DNA of 64,000 bases from JAICYJ01 sp035695105 (GTDB lineage Bacteria > Actinomycetota > Thermoleophilia > Gaiellales > JAICJC01). The notes under the pieces are model-generated. The model was given only the letters and a program-made list of their open reading frames with translations, made no database searches and was not told the DNA's origin. Position numbers and translations under genes: made by a program. The stretch lies in NCBI GenBank assembly GCA_035695105.1, contig DASSEV010000048.1, positions 72,390 to 136,389 on the forward strand, written 5' to 3'. Of this stretch, positions 16,179 through 25,098 are shown piece by piece. The first letter of the stretch is position 1; each line of letters opens with the position of its first letter.

Positions 16179-18001
16179 GGGTCGCCCCCCACCAGCGGAC
16201 GCTGCGACCGCCGGGCGGCCTCGTAGGCGTCCCGCGCGCGGGCCACCGCGGGCATCTCGGACACCTCGGCCACCGGCACCTCCCACCAGGACTCATACGC
16301 GCCGACGCTACGGGTCGGGTCGCAGTCGACCACGATCACCGTCGTACGGTCTGCGCTGCGCGCCTGCTCCAGCGCTTCGCGAAGCTCGACGGCGGTCGCG
16401 GCCCGGATCGCTACCGCACCGAGGCTGGCCGCGTTGGCGACGAAGTCGACGTCGACCGGATAGGAGGTTCCGAACCCGTCTGATCCCACCGACCGGGACA
16501 GGCCGCCGATCGAGCCGAAGCCGTGGTTGTCGATCAGCACCACGGTCAGCCGAGCTCCCTCCTGAATGGATGTCACCAGTTCTGACGACATCATCAACCA
16601 CGAACCGTCTCCGACCATGACGATGACCTCGCGCTCCGGATCGGCGAGCTTCACCCCGAGCCCGCCGGCGACCTCGTAGCCCATGCACGAGTAGCCGTAC
16701 TCGAGGTGGTAGCCGTCCGGATCGCGGGCCCGCCAGAGCTTGTGCAGGTCGCCGGGCAGGCTTCCAGCCGCGCAGACGACGACGTCGGTCGGACGCCCGG
16801 CGTTGACAGCTCCGATCGCCTGCGCCTGTGTGAGCGGCCCGTCGTCGGCAGCCGTCAGCCGCTCCACCTCGGCGTCCCACTCATGGTTTGCCTGGCGGAC
16901 GGCGTCGGCGTACTCGCGCGGCACGGCGTAGCCGTCCAGCAGCGCCGTGAGGGCGTCGAGCCCAGCGCGCGCGTCGCAGACCAGGGGGACGGCGCCGAGC
17001 TTGTGCGCGTCGAACGAGGCGACATTGAGCCCGATCACGCGCACGCCAGGATGCTGGAACGCGGTGTGCGAGGCGGTCGTGAAATCGCCCAGTCGCGTGC
17101 CGACGGCGAGCACGACGTCCGCGTCCGCCGCGAACCGATTTGCGGCGAGCGTGCCGGTTGCCCCCAGCGCCCCGAGCGACGCCGGATCGTCGAAGTCGAG
17201 CGTCCCCTTGCCGGCCTGCGTCTCTGCGACCGGGATCCCGGTTCGCTGGACCAGGCTGCGTAGGGCGGCGGAGGCGGCGGAGTAGCGAACGCCACCGCCC
17301 GCGACGATCAGCGGGCGCTCCGCGCCGCGTATCAGGCCGGCCGCTCGCTCAAGGTCGGACTGCGCGGGCGGGCGGCGTCCGATTCGCCATACCCGATCTG
17401 CGAACAGCTCGTCCGGGTAGTCGCAGGCCTCGGTCTGAACATCCTGGGGCAGCGCGAGCGTCACGGCACCCGTCTCGGCGGGGTCGGTGAGCACGCGCAT
17501 CGCCTCGAGGGCCGACTCCGGCAGCTGGTCGGGCCGGTTGATGCGGTCGAAGAAGCGCGACACCGGCCGGAAGGCGTCGTTCACCGAGGCGTCCGGGAAC
17601 CCGGGCACCTCGAGCTGCTGCAGCACGGGGTTCGGCCGCCGGGATGCGAACACGTCGCCGGGAAGCAGCAGCACCGGCAGCCGGTTCACGGTGGCGAGCG
17701 CGGCACCCGTCACCATGTTGGTCGCACCCGGTCCGATCGAGGAGGTGCACGCCCACGTCTGCAGCCTGCGTCGCTGCTTCGCATATGCGGCCGCCGTGTG
17801 CACCATGGCCTGCTCGTTGCGAGGCAGCACGAAGCGCAGGCGCCCATCCTGCTGCAGAGCCTGTCCGAGCCCGGCCACGTTGCCGTGCCCGAAGATGCCG
17901 AGGCAGCCGGCGAAGAGCGGCGCCCGGACGCCGTCGCGCTCGACGTGCTGGGCGGCCAGAAAGGCGACCAGCGCCTGAGCCATCGTCAGGCGACGGCTCA
18001 C
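16175..18001 (-). CDS. iolD: 3D-(3,5/4)-trihydroxycyclohexane-1,2-dione acylhydrolase (IolD)
   Basis: A 608-residue ThDP-dependent enzyme that hydrolytically opens the inositol-derived ring to 5-deoxy-glucuronate. The order is the N-terminal PYR-type domain (LTMAQALVAFLAAQ, LPRNEQAMVHTAAAYAK with the ThDP Glu, TSSIGPGATNMVTGAALA), the central Rossmann-like domain (ERPLIVAGGGVRYS, VLAVGTRLGDF), then the C-terminal PP domain with EYGYSCMGYEVAGGLG and MVGDGSWLMMSSELV (GDG...N Mg-ThDP motif ending at LIDN). The GTG start overlaps the permease stop and gives SRRLTMAQAL, matching the usual IolD N terminus; an ATG six codons later is possible. Assignment is strong because iolC, iolB and iolE lie in the same locus. 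Confidence 0.93.
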   Translation of the reverse strand: MSRRLTMAQALVAFLAAQHVERDGVRAPLFAGCLGIFGHGNVAGLGQALQQDGRLRFVLPRNEQAMVHTAAAYAKQRRRLQTWACTSSIGPGATNMVTGAALATVNRLPVLLLPGDVFASRRPNPVLQQLEVPGFPDASVNDAFRPVSRFFDRINRPDQLPESALEAMRVLTDPAETGAVTLALPQDVQTEACDYPDELFADRVWRIGRRPPAQSDLERAAGLIRGAERPLIVAGGGVRYSAASAALRSLVQRTGIPVAETQAGKGTLDFDDPASLGALGATGTLAANRFAADADVVLAVGTRLGDFTTASHTAFQHPGVRVIGLNVASFDAHKLGAVPLVCDARAGLDALTALLDGYAVPREYADAVRQANHEWDAEVERLTAADDGPLTQAQAIGAVNAGRPTDVVVCAAGSLPGDLHKLWRARDPDGYHLEYGYSCMGYEVAGGLGVKLADPEREVIVMVGDGSWLMMSSELVTSIQEGARLTVVLIDNHGFGSIGGLSRSVGSDGFGTSYPVDVDFVANAASLGAVAIRAATAVELREALEQARSADRTTVIVVDCDPTRSVGAYESWWEVPVAEVSEMPAVARARDAYEAARRSQRPLVGGDP

Positions 18002-18825
18002 TTGACGGCACCCAGCGTCAGCCCGCGAACGAAGTGCCGCTGCACGAGCAGCGCAAACAGCAGGATCGGCAGCGCCCCGATGACGCCGGCGGCCGCCATC
18101 GGCCCGTACTCGATCTGGATCTTCCCGATCAGCGTGGAGACGCCGACCGGCACGGTCTGTGCGTCCGTGGTGGAGGTCAGCGAGAGCGCGATCAGGAAGT
18201 CGTTGTAGGTGGCGATCACGGTGAAGATCGCCGTCGCGGCGAGGCCGGGCGCGGCCAGCGGCAGGACGACCCGCCACAGGGCTGTCAGGCGCGAGTCGCC
18301 GTCGACCATCGCCGCCTCCTCGATGTCGCGGGGGATCTCGGCCAGGAAGCTCTGCATCATCCAGATCACAAAGCTGGTGTTGAGGCCCGTGTAGATCAGG
18401 ATCAGCCCAAGCCGCGTGTTCAGCAGGCCCCACTGCGCCAGCATGATGTAGAGCGGAATCACCAGCAGGATGCCCGGGATCATGCGCACCACGAGGGCCA
18501 CCACCAGCGCCGAGTTGTTCAGCCCGAAGCGCAGGTTGAACCGCGTCAGCGAGAACGCCGCCAGCGTCCCCAGCACGAGGCTGATCGTGACGGAGAAGAC
18601 CACGATGATGATGCTGTTCTCGAGGAACGACGCGAAGTGGTACGTGTTGAACAGCCGGTTGTAGTTGTCCAGCGTCGGATGGTGCGGGTAGAGGGTGGTG
18701 CCGCCGAAGATGTCGACCGGCTGCTTCAGCGACGTGTCGAACATCCACCAGAACGGGAACAGCGCGATGAACAGGATCACCGCCAGGGATGAGTAGAGCC
18801 CGATGCGCGGCCACCTGCCCCTCAT
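17998..18825 (-). CDS. CUT1-type sugar ABC transporter permease (MalG-like)
   Basis: A 275-residue membrane protein with six predicted spans. The cytoplasmic EAA loop EEAAMVDGDSRLTALWRVVL, which docks the ATPase, and the N-terminal span followed by MFDTSLKQPVDIFGG are typical of MalG-type permeases. The ATG overlaps the stop of the partner permease (ATGA at 18822-18825), and its own stop overlaps the iolD GTG. It is the second of two permeases of the importer encoded with the inositol genes. Confidence 0.92.
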   Translation of the reverse strand: MRGRWPRIGLYSSLAVILFIALFPFWWMFDTSLKQPVDIFGGTTLYPHHPTLDNYNRLFNTYHFASFLENSIIIVVFSVTISLVLGTLAAFSLTRFNLRFGLNNSALVVALVVRMIPGILLVIPLYIMLAQWGLLNTRLGLILIYTGLNTSFVIWMMQSFLAEIPRDIEEAAMVDGDSRLTALWRVVLPLAAPGLAATAIFTVIATYNDFLIALSLTSTTDAQTVPVGVSTLIGKIQIEYGPMAAAGVIGALPILLFALLVQRHFVRGLTLGAVK

Positions 18826-19721
18826 GACGCCGACCGCCGCAGCATCCGGACAGCCACCACCATCAGGATCGTGACCATCGCGAGCAGGGATAACAGCATC
18901 GCGGCCGCGTAGCCGTACTGTGAGTCGAGGAACGCGGTGTTGTACGCGTAGATCGAGATCAGCCGCGTCGATGTCCCCGGCCCGCCCTGGGTGAGGACGT
19001 AGATCTGGTCGAACGTGCCGATGGCGTCGATCGTCCGCAGGGTAATCGCCACCAGCAGCACCGGCACCATCATCGGCAGCGTGTGGTCGAAGAACACCCG
19101 CACACGCCCGGCCCCGTCCACGCGCGCCGCCTCCAGCGGCTCCTGCGGGAGCGACTGGAGGCCGGCCAGGAGTATCAGGAAGATCAGCGGCGTCCACTCC
19201 CAGACGTCCACCACCACCACGGCGATGAACGCGCTCGTGTTGTGAGCGAGCAGGTTGGGCGGCGGGGCGCCGAACCAGCCCCAGATCGTGTCGGTGACGC
19301 CGATCCCGGAGTCGTACAGCAGCCGCCACATGACGCCGACGACGACCGGGGCGATCGTCATCGGCAGGATCAGACCGACCCGGATCGGGCCGCCAAAGCG
19401 GATCTCACGGGACACCAGCAGCGCCAGGCCGAGCCCGAGCAGCGTCTCGATCGTCACTGCGCAGATCACGTACTTGGCGGTCGTCCGCATCGCGGCCCAG
19501 AAGAACTGGTCGTGCCAGACGATGTGGTAGTTGGTGAGCCCGTTGTACCCGAACTCCCGCCCGTAGAGGTAATGCGTGACGCTGGCCCGCACGCCGTAGA
19601 AGAGCGGGTACAGCGAGACTCCCGCCATCGCGATGGCAGCCGGTAGCAGCAGCAGGTAGGGCCCGCCGGGGACTCGCCGCCGGGCCCACGCCCGCTTCGC
19701 CGGTGCCGTCGTCTGGGTCAC
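18822..19721 (-). CDS. CUT1-type sugar ABC transporter permease (MalF-like)
   Basis: A 299-residue membrane protein with a basic cytoplasmic N terminus (KRAWARRRVPGG) and six predicted spans. PYLLLLPAAIAMAGVSLYPL is the first; the EAA motif is EAARVDGAGRVRVFFDHTLP. The start codon is GTG at 19721, preceded by GGAAG just past the binding-protein stop, so the genes are co-transcribed. Together with the MalG-like partner, the binding protein and the MsmK-type ATPase it makes a complete importer for a polyol or glycoside. Confidence 0.92.
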   Translation of the reverse strand: MTQTTAPAKRAWARRRVPGGPYLLLLPAAIAMAGVSLYPLFYGVRASVTHYLYGREFGYNGLTNYHIVWHDQFFWAAMRTTAKYVICAVTIETLLGLGLALLVSREIRFGGPIRVGLILPMTIAPVVVGVMWRLLYDSGIGVTDTIWGWFGAPPPNLLAHNTSAFIAVVVVDVWEWTPLIFLILLAGLQSLPQEPLEAARVDGAGRVRVFFDHTLPMMVPVLLVAITLRTIDAIGTFDQIYVLTQGGPGTSTRLISIYAYNTAFLDSQYGYAAAMLLSLLAMVTILMVVAVRMLRRSAS

Positions 19722-19728
19722 CGCTTCC

Positions 19729-21099
19729 TCAGTAGGTGCCCTGCTGCTTGAGATAGGCCGTGATCTGGTTGGCCGCGGCCGTCAGGTGCTTCTGGGCGAT
19801 CTGGGTGTAGCCGGACTTGGCAGCGATCGCCTCGACCAGCGCCTGGTTCAGCTCCGTGCCGAGCAGCTCCTCCATCTTCGGCTCGTCCGGCGTGCGCGGC
19901 TTCGGGATCGAGTTGTCGACAGCGTCCGCACAGGCCGGCAGCCACCGGTACTTGGCCGCCAGCGCGGGGTCGCGCAGCGCCGGCCCGGTGACCGCCACGC
20001 TGCCGCCGGACGCGAACTCGTGCTGGATCTTGTCCGACGTGAACCATTCGAGGAACTTGACGGCGCCCTCCGTGTTCGGAGCGGCCGACGCGATGCCGCA
20101 GATGAAGGTGCCGATTGCCGGCCCGCTCTTGATCTGCGCCGGCGTCGCGGCGAAGTCGATCTTGCCGACTACCTTGGACTGCGTCGGGTCGTCGACCACG
20201 TGCGCCGTGCCCGTGTACTCGGTCATGGCCGTGCAGTGTCCCTGCAGCATCACGGCCGTCTCCTGGCTGGTGTCGAAGGCGGCGACGCCGGCCGGCATGT
20301 AGGGGATGAACGAGAACAGCCGCTCGAGCGCTGCGACGCCTTCCGGGCCGGCGAACCCGGGCGACCAGTCGTTGTTCGCGAAGTTGCCGCCGTAGGAGTT
20401 CAGCAGCGGCAGGTACGTCTGCATGATCGGGTTGCCGGCGACACCGCGGGCGGTCCACCCGTACAGGTTCGGCGGCTGGGACTTTGCCTTCGCGACCGCA
20501 GCGATGTCATCCCAGGTCTTTGGTGCGGTCGGGAAGTAGTCCTTGTTGTAGTAGAGGATCTCGACGTCGTCGATGATGACGAGCGCATACAGCTCCGGCG
20601 TCGCGTTGGCGAACGCCTTCAGCCGAGGGCCGGACTTGGGCGGCCAGTAGCCCTGCTCCAGGCCTTTCTCGAGGATGTTCGGATTGACCTTGAGCCCGAG
20701 CTTGCTCAGGCTCTGGATCGCACCGCCCGCCGCGTACTCCGGCACCCAGTTGTCGTCCATCACGTAGATGTCGTACGCGCCGGTCTTCTGCAGGCCGTCC
20801 GTCTTCGAGTTCTGGTACCAGGCGTTGTAGTTCGTCTCGTGCCACTTCGTCTGAATGCCGGTCTCGGCGGTGAACTTCTTCAGGAAGACGTCGCGGAACG
20901 GCACCATCGCCGGGTCGGAGAAGCTCCCGATCGTGATCGAGCCGCCGGCCTTGCCGCCGGACGAGCTGCTGCTGCCGCCGCCGCACGCGGCCAGCAGGGG
21001 CGAGAGGCCGAGCGCCGCGCCCGTTCCGACCGCACCCTGGATCACCTCCCTGCGCGTGTACGAGCGCGTGACACGCTCACGACTCTGGTTGTCGCTCAT
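19729..21099 (-). CDS. Sugar ABC transporter substrate-binding lipoprotein (Tat-type signal)
   Basis: A 456-residue extracellular solute-binding protein, family 1. The N terminus has a twin-arginine motif (SYTRREVIQGAVG), a hydrophobic stretch and a lipobox LAAC followed by a Ser/Gly-rich linker, so it is probably exported folded and lipid-anchored. The mature part shows the usual two-lobe pattern (ITIGSFSDPAM, DIYVMDDNWVPEY, NLYGWTARGVAGNPI, AVKFLEWFTSDKIQHEFA). The start was set at the ATG with AAGGAG nine bases upstream. Its first 23 bases overlap the end of the ATPase gene. The substrate is not determinable; context says inositol or a derivative. Confidence 0.92.
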   Translation of the reverse strand: MSDNQSRERVTRSYTRREVIQGAVGTGAALGLSPLLAACGGGSSSSSGGKAGGSITIGSFSDPAMVPFRDVFLKKFTAETGIQTKWHETNYNAWYQNSKTDGLQKTGAYDIYVMDDNWVPEYAAGGAIQSLSKLGLKVNPNILEKGLEQGYWPPKSGPRLKAFANATPELYALVIIDDVEILYYNKDYFPTAPKTWDDIAAVAKAKSQPPNLYGWTARGVAGNPIMQTYLPLLNSYGGNFANNDWSPGFAGPEGVAALERLFSFIPYMPAGVAAFDTSQETAVMLQGHCTAMTEYTGTAHVVDDPTQSKVVGKIDFAATPAQIKSGPAIGTFICGIASAAPNTEGAVKFLEWFTSDKIQHEFASGGSVAVTGPALRDPALAAKYRWLPACADAVDNSIPKPRTPDEPKMEELLGTELNQALVEAIAAKSGYTQIAQKHLTAAANQITAYLKQQGTY

Positions 21100-22180
21100 G
21101 CTCCGCTCCTTCGGTTGGGGGGCCGTGTTGGGGGATCGCATCTCCGCTGTCGACGTCGAACAGGTGAAGGTGACCGGTTGCCGGCAGGACGCCGCAGGCG
21201 CTGCCGACCGCGGGGTTGACGGTGGCGGCGGCGCGCAGGTTGATCAGGTCGTCGCCGAGGCGAAGCGCGATCAGCGTCTCGTTGCCGAGCGGCTCCACCA
21301 CGTAGACCTCGGCGGCCAGCGCGCCATCGGTGCCGGGATCGACCATCGCCGCGTGCTCGGGCCGGAATCCCAGCTTCGCGGGGCCGCGATGGTCCGAGCG
21401 GCCCAGGGCAACCTTTCCGGCCGGGTGCTCGAACACGCCGTCCGCGACGTCGCCGGACACCACGTTCATCGGCGGCGAGCCGCAGAACCGGGCGACGAAC
21501 AGGTTGGCCGGGTGTGCGTAGAGGTCGGCCGGCGCCGCCAGCTGCTGGAGCTCGCCGTCATGCATCACCGCCACCAAATCGGCCATCGTCATCGCCTCGA
21601 CCTGGTCGTGGGTGACGTACAGCGTGGTGATGCCCAGCTCCCGTTGCAGCCGCTTGATCTCGATCCGCATCTGCAGCCGCAGCTGGGCGTCGAGGTTCGA
21701 CAGCGGCTCGTCCATCAGGAAGGCGCGCGGCTCCCGGACGATTGCGCGGGCCAGTGCCACGCGCTGGCGCTGCCCGCCCGAGAGCTGGCGCGGCATCCGA
21801 TCGAGCAGCGGCGTGATCGAGAGCATCTCGGCCACCTGGGCCACGCGCTCCTGGCGGGTCTTCTTGTCGACCTTCCGGATGCGGAGCGGATAGGCAATGT
21901 TGTCGCTCACGCTCTTGTGGGGGTAGAGCGCGTAGCTCTGGAACACCATCGCCACGTCGCGGGCGCGCGGCTCCAGGCGCGTGACATCGCGGTCCCCGAT
22001 GTAGACGTGCCCCGAGGAGGGCTCCTCGAGGCCGGCCAGGATCCGCAGCGCAGTGGTCTTGCCGCAGCCGCTCGGCCCGAGCAGCGCCAGGAACTTGCCA
22101 TCCGGCACCTCCAGGTTGAGGTCGTTCAGCGCCGGGACGCTCCCGAACAGCTTGCCGACGCCGTCGTACCGAACCTGCAT
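21077..22180 (-). CDS. Sugar ABC transporter ATPase (MsmK/UgpC type)
   Basis: A 367-residue ATPase with an N-terminal nucleotide-binding domain: Walker A GPSGCGKTT, Q-loop FQSYALYPHKSV, signature LSGGQRQRVALARAI, Walker B with MDEPLSNLDA and the switch His in VTHDQVEAM. After about residue 235 there is an OB-type regulatory domain (LGFRPEHAAMVDP, AAEVYVVEPLGNETLIAL), as in ATPases that energise several CUT1 importers. Its ATG shares one base with the LacI stop. Encoding a dedicated ATPase beside the permeases is less common in actinobacteria, where one MsiK often serves many systems. Confidence 0.93.
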   Translation of the reverse strand: MQVRYDGVGKLFGSVPALNDLNLEVPDGKFLALLGPSGCGKTTALRILAGLEEPSSGHVYIGDRDVTRLEPRARDVAMVFQSYALYPHKSVSDNIAYPLRIRKVDKKTRQERVAQVAEMLSITPLLDRMPRQLSGGQRQRVALARAIVREPRAFLMDEPLSNLDAQLRLQMRIEIKRLQRELGITTLYVTHDQVEAMTMADLVAVMHDGELQQLAAPADLYAHPANLFVARFCGSPPMNVVSGDVADGVFEHPAGKVALGRSDHRGPAKLGFRPEHAAMVDPGTDGALAAEVYVVEPLGNETLIALRLGDDLINLRAAATVNPAVGSACGVLPATGHLHLFDVDSGDAIPQHGPPTEGAEHERQPES

Positions 22181-23130
22181 CAGGCCGCCTCCGCCGTGAC
22201 CGCGGCCGTCGAGCCGCGCACCACCAGGTCGGTCGGCATGACGACGCGCTGGGCGACGTGGCGGCGCTCCGCGATCGCCGTCAGCAGCATCTCGACAGCC
22301 AGGCGCCCCATCTCGACCGCCGGCTGGCGCACGGTGGTGAGGCTGATGCGGGAGTGGGCGGCCATCCGGATGTCGTCGAATCCGACAACGGACACGTCCT
22401 CCGGCACGCGCCTACCACACCCCGCGAGCTGATCGATCAGCTCGATCGCCACAACATCGTTGGTACAGCAGACGGCCGTCGCGTCCTCCACCGCGCGGGC
22501 GGGCTCCAGCCCGCGCCGGGCCAGCGCCGCGCGCACCGCCTCGGGCCGCACGTCGACCTGCTCCTCCCGCGCACCTGAGTGCATGAAGAACACCCGCCGG
22601 TGGCCGAGCGCCAGCAGGTGGTCGACCACCTGCTCCATGGCCGCGTGCTCGTCGACCTCGATCACCCCAAGCCTCGCGTCGGCTGCCGGAAACGAGACGA
22701 CGACCACCGGGATGCCGCGGTCGAGCAGCTCCGCCAGAATCGCCGATCCGGCCGTGACGGCCGGGAAGATCACCCCGTCAACCCGTCGGCCGACCAGCGC
22801 GTGCACCTGCGCCTCCTCGAGCTCCGGGTCGTTCTCCGTCTCGGCCACCAGCACGGCGAACCCGTCGCGATGGGCCCGGCGCTCGATCTCGATCGCGATG
22901 GTGGCGTGAAACGGGTTGAGTGCATCGGGGATGGAGACGCCGAGCGTATGCGTCGTACGCCGCTTCAGCGACCGGGCCACCTCGTTCTGGCGGTACCCGA
23001 GCTCCTGGATCGCCTCCATCACCCGCCGCCGGGTGGACTCGGCGACCGGAGCCGTGTCGTGTAGGACGTTGGACACCGTCGCCACCGACACGCCGGACCG
23101 CTGCGCCACGTCACGCATCGTCACGGTCAT
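22180..23130 (-). CDS. LacI-family transcriptional regulator with shortened sensor domain
   Basis: A 316-residue regulator with the N-terminal LacI helix-turn-helix (MRDVAQRSGVSVATVSNVLH, residues 5-24), the YRQNEVARSLK hinge and a periplasmic-binding-protein-like sensor (TLGVSIPDALNPFHATI, VDGVIFPA, CTNDVVAIELID, VPEDVSVVGFDDIRMA). Around residue 210 (ALARRGLEPARAVEDATAVC) roughly 25-30 residues usually present between the RRGL helix and the TAVxCxND strand are missing, although the frame is intact. Family members release DNA on binding a sugar or sugar phosphate. A matching half-palindromic operator lies at 24101-24114 between the two iol arms. ATGA overlap with the upstream isomerase gene. 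Confidence 0.88.
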   Translation of the reverse strand: MTVTMRDVAQRSGVSVATVSNVLHDTAPVAESTRRRVMEAIQELGYRQNEVARSLKRRTTHTLGVSIPDALNPFHATIAIEIERRAHRDGFAVLVAETENDPELEEAQVHALVGRRVDGVIFPAVTAGSAILAELLDRGIPVVVVSFPAADARLGVIEVDEHAAMEQVVDHLLALGHRRVFFMHSGAREEQVDVRPEAVRAALARRGLEPARAVEDATAVCCTNDVVAIELIDQLAGCGRRVPEDVSVVGFDDIRMAAHSRISLTTVRQPAVEMGRLAVEMLLTAIAERRHVAQRVVMPTDLVVRGSTAAVTAEAA

Positions 23131-24080
23131 GCCGCCACCTGGTCGAGCGCGGCGACGATCGCTGCGTGCGACCGGCGGATGCCGTCCTCGGCGGAGTAGC
23201 GGGGGTCCTCCTGCTCGATGGACACGTCGCCGTCGTAGCCCGCCGCGCGGAGAGCCGCCAGCAGCTGCGCCCACTCCTCGACCGGCCGGCCTTCCCCCAC
23301 CGCCGCGAAGTGCCACGTCGCGGTGTCCGGGTCGACTGGGAATCGGAAGTCGAATACGCCGTCGACGGCGATGCGGTCGGGGTGGAGCAGGGTGTCCTTC
23401 CCGTGGCAGAAGGCGATGCGGTCTCCGAGCTCCTCCACCACGCGCCGGGCGTCGATCCCCTGCCACCAGAAGTGGCTGGGGTCGAAGTTGACGCGGACCG
23501 CGTCACCGCCCGCTTCGGCCACACGGCGGTAGCTCCCCGGGTTGTACGCCAGTGCGCCGGCGTGTAGCTCCAGGCAGATCAACACGGACGGCGCCTCGGC
23601 GCGCGCCCAGGCGCCCAGCTCGTTCCAGAACGGAGCGACCACCTGCTCGAACTGCCAGTTCCAGAGCGACTCGTCATCGGCAGCCACGGCCCACGGCGCG
23701 AACACCGCCTCCCCGCCGCCGTGCCGCCCGCCGGGGCATCCGCTCATCGTCACGACCCGCTCGACGCCGAGCAGCGCGGCCAGCTCCACGGCGCCTCGCA
23801 GCCGGGCGGCATGCTCATGAGCGATCGCGGGATCCGGGTGGAGCGGGTTGCCGGCGGCGTTGACGCACGAGAGCGCGAGGCCGTGCTCGGCCAGCTGGCC
23901 CTGCAGGCGATCACGCTCACCCGCGTCGCGAAGCAGGCGGTCGAGCGGCAGCTGCTCGGGCGCCCTCGCCCAGCCGCCGACGCCCATCTCGATCGCTTCC
24001 AGGCCCTCCGCGGCACACCACGCGAAGGCGTTCTCCCGCGAGAGATGGGCCAGGCCGTCGTTGAAAACGCCGATCCGCAG
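23127..24080 (-). CDS. Sugar phosphate isomerase/epimerase (TIM barrel, IolH/IolE-like), probable CTG start
   Basis: A 317-residue xylose-isomerase-like TIM barrel. Metal-site and barrel segments include VVTMSGCPGGR, LICLELHAGALAYNP, VRVNFDPSHFWWQG, ANDRIAFCHGKD-like EELGDRIAFCHGKD and GDVSIEQEDPR. The first ATG (23987) would cut off the first beta strand. Upstream in frame the sequence reads LRIGVFNDGLAHLSREN, the expected N terminus, with no ATG, GTG or TTG. A CTG at 24080 has GGAG seven bases before it and gives the right end, so a CTG start is proposed. It is the first gene of the operon leading into LacI and the importer and probably acts on an inosose or downstream sugar; exact activity unknown. 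Confidence 0.8.
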   Translation of the reverse strand: MRIGVFNDGLAHLSRENAFAWCAAEGLEAIEMGVGGWARAPEQLPLDRLLRDAGERDRLQGQLAEHGLALSCVNAAGNPLHPDPAIAHEHAARLRGAVELAALLGVERVVTMSGCPGGRHGGGEAVFAPWAVAADDESLWNWQFEQVVAPFWNELGAWARAEAPSVLICLELHAGALAYNPGSYRRVAEAGGDAVRVNFDPSHFWWQGIDARRVVEELGDRIAFCHGKDTLLHPDRIAVDGVFDFRFPVDPDTATWHFAAVGEGRPVEEWAQLLAALRAAGYDGDVSIEQEDPRYSAEDGIRRSHAAIVAALDQVAA

Positions 24081-24100
24081 GTGCGAGCTCCGTCTGCTGG

Positions 24101-24114
24101 TTGAAACGTTTAAA
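24101..24114. promoter_or_regulatory. LacI-type operator between divergent iol operons
   Basis: TTGAAACGTTTAAA is a near-palindrome centred on CG (one mismatched pair), the classic form of LacI/GalR-family operators. It lies 21 bases before the proposed CTG start of the minus-strand operon and 52 bases before the iolC start, so one bound repressor could control both arms. The LacI gene two genes away is the obvious candidate. Confidence 0.65.
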
Positions 24115-24165
24115 TGAGTCGCGTATCTTCTGCCGCGAACTCGAGGATGTCAAGGGGGCGATCCC

Positions 24166-25098
24166 GTGCCCGATGCGGCCGGTCAGCTTGAAGCGGTGGT
24201 GATGGGCAGGGTGTGCGTCGACCTGTATCCCATGCAGCTGGAGACGCCGCTGGAGCGGGTGGACGGGTTCCACAAGTACGTGGGCGGCTTCGCCGGGAAC
24301 GTCGCAACGGGGCTCGCCAGGCTCGGCGTCCGGACGGCAATCGTGTCGGCGGTGGGCGACGACGGGCACGGCCGGTACGTGCGTGCCTGGCTGGAGGAGC
24401 AGGGAGTCGACTGCCGATGGCTCGGTGTGCACTCGACGCTGCGCACCGCGCTCGCGTTCTGCGAGGCGTGGCCGCCTGACCGGTTCCCGATCACCTTCTA
24501 CCGGACGCCGACATGCCCCGACTGGGAGCTGACAGCCTCATCCCTCGATCTGCACGCGATCGGCCGGGTACCGCTCGGCTACGTCAGCGGAACCGGCTTC
24601 GCCGTGGAGCCCTCGCGGCTCGCCACGCAGGCGGTGCTCGAGGCCCGCGCCGAGTCCGGCGCGCCGACGACCGTTCTCGACCTCGACTGGCGCGAGGTGC
24701 TCTGGCCTGACCCGGCGGAGTATCCGCTGTGCATGCGCGCGGCCGCCCGGATGGCCGACGCGGTGCTCGGGTCGGACGAGGAGATCGCGGCCGCCGTCGG
24801 CGGCGTTCGTCCGGAGCGGTTGATGGAGCTCGGCCCCGACGTCGTCGCGCAGAAGCACGGCCCGCGCGGGGTGACGGTGCACAGGCGCGGCGCGAGCCCC
24901 GCGGCCGTCCAGCCGCATGCGGTCGAGGTTGTGAATGGCCTTGGCGCCGGAGACGCCTTCGCCGCGGCGTTCGGATGGCGCCTGCTGCGCGGGGACGACC
25001 CCGCCGACGCGGCCGGGTGGGCCAACCGGGCCGGAGCCCACGTCGCCGGACGGCTGGGATGTTCGATCGCCATGCCACACCCGGAGGACCTGCAATGA
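24166..25098 (+). CDS. iolC: 5-dehydro-2-deoxygluconokinase (IolC), PfkB family
   Basis: A 310-residue ribokinase-family enzyme that phosphorylates 2-deoxy-5-keto-gluconate in inositol breakdown. IolC-type features are GRVCVDLYPMQLETPLE near the start, KYVGGFAGNVATGLARLGV, FCEAWPPDRFPITFYRTP and PTTVLDLDWREVLWP. The PfkB catalytic signature is VNGLGAGDAFAAAF with the catalytic Asp in GAGD. It starts with GTG preceded by AAGGGGG. The stop overlaps the iolB ATG (ATGA). It is the first gene of the plus-strand arm facing the LacI-type operator. Confidence 0.92.
   Translation: MPDAAGQLEAVVMGRVCVDLYPMQLETPLERVDGFHKYVGGFAGNVATGLARLGVRTAIVSAVGDDGHGRYVRAWLEEQGVDCRWLGVHSTLRTALAFCEAWPPDRFPITFYRTPTCPDWELTASSLDLHAIGRVPLGYVSGTGFAVEPSRLATQAVLEARAESGAPTTVLDLDWREVLWPDPAEYPLCMRAAARMADAVLGSDEEIAAAVGGVRPERLMELGPDVVAQKHGPRGVTVHRRGASPAAVQPHAVEVVNGLGAGDAFAAAFGWRLLRGDDPADAAGWANRAGAHVAGRLGCSIAMPHPEDLQ

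Noticed and set aside
16175..18814. IolD extended upstream to 879 codons, suggesting a fusion
   Set aside because: The extra N-terminal codons are an alternate-frame reading of the permease gene; the true IolD starts at the GTG at 18001 overlapping the permease stop.
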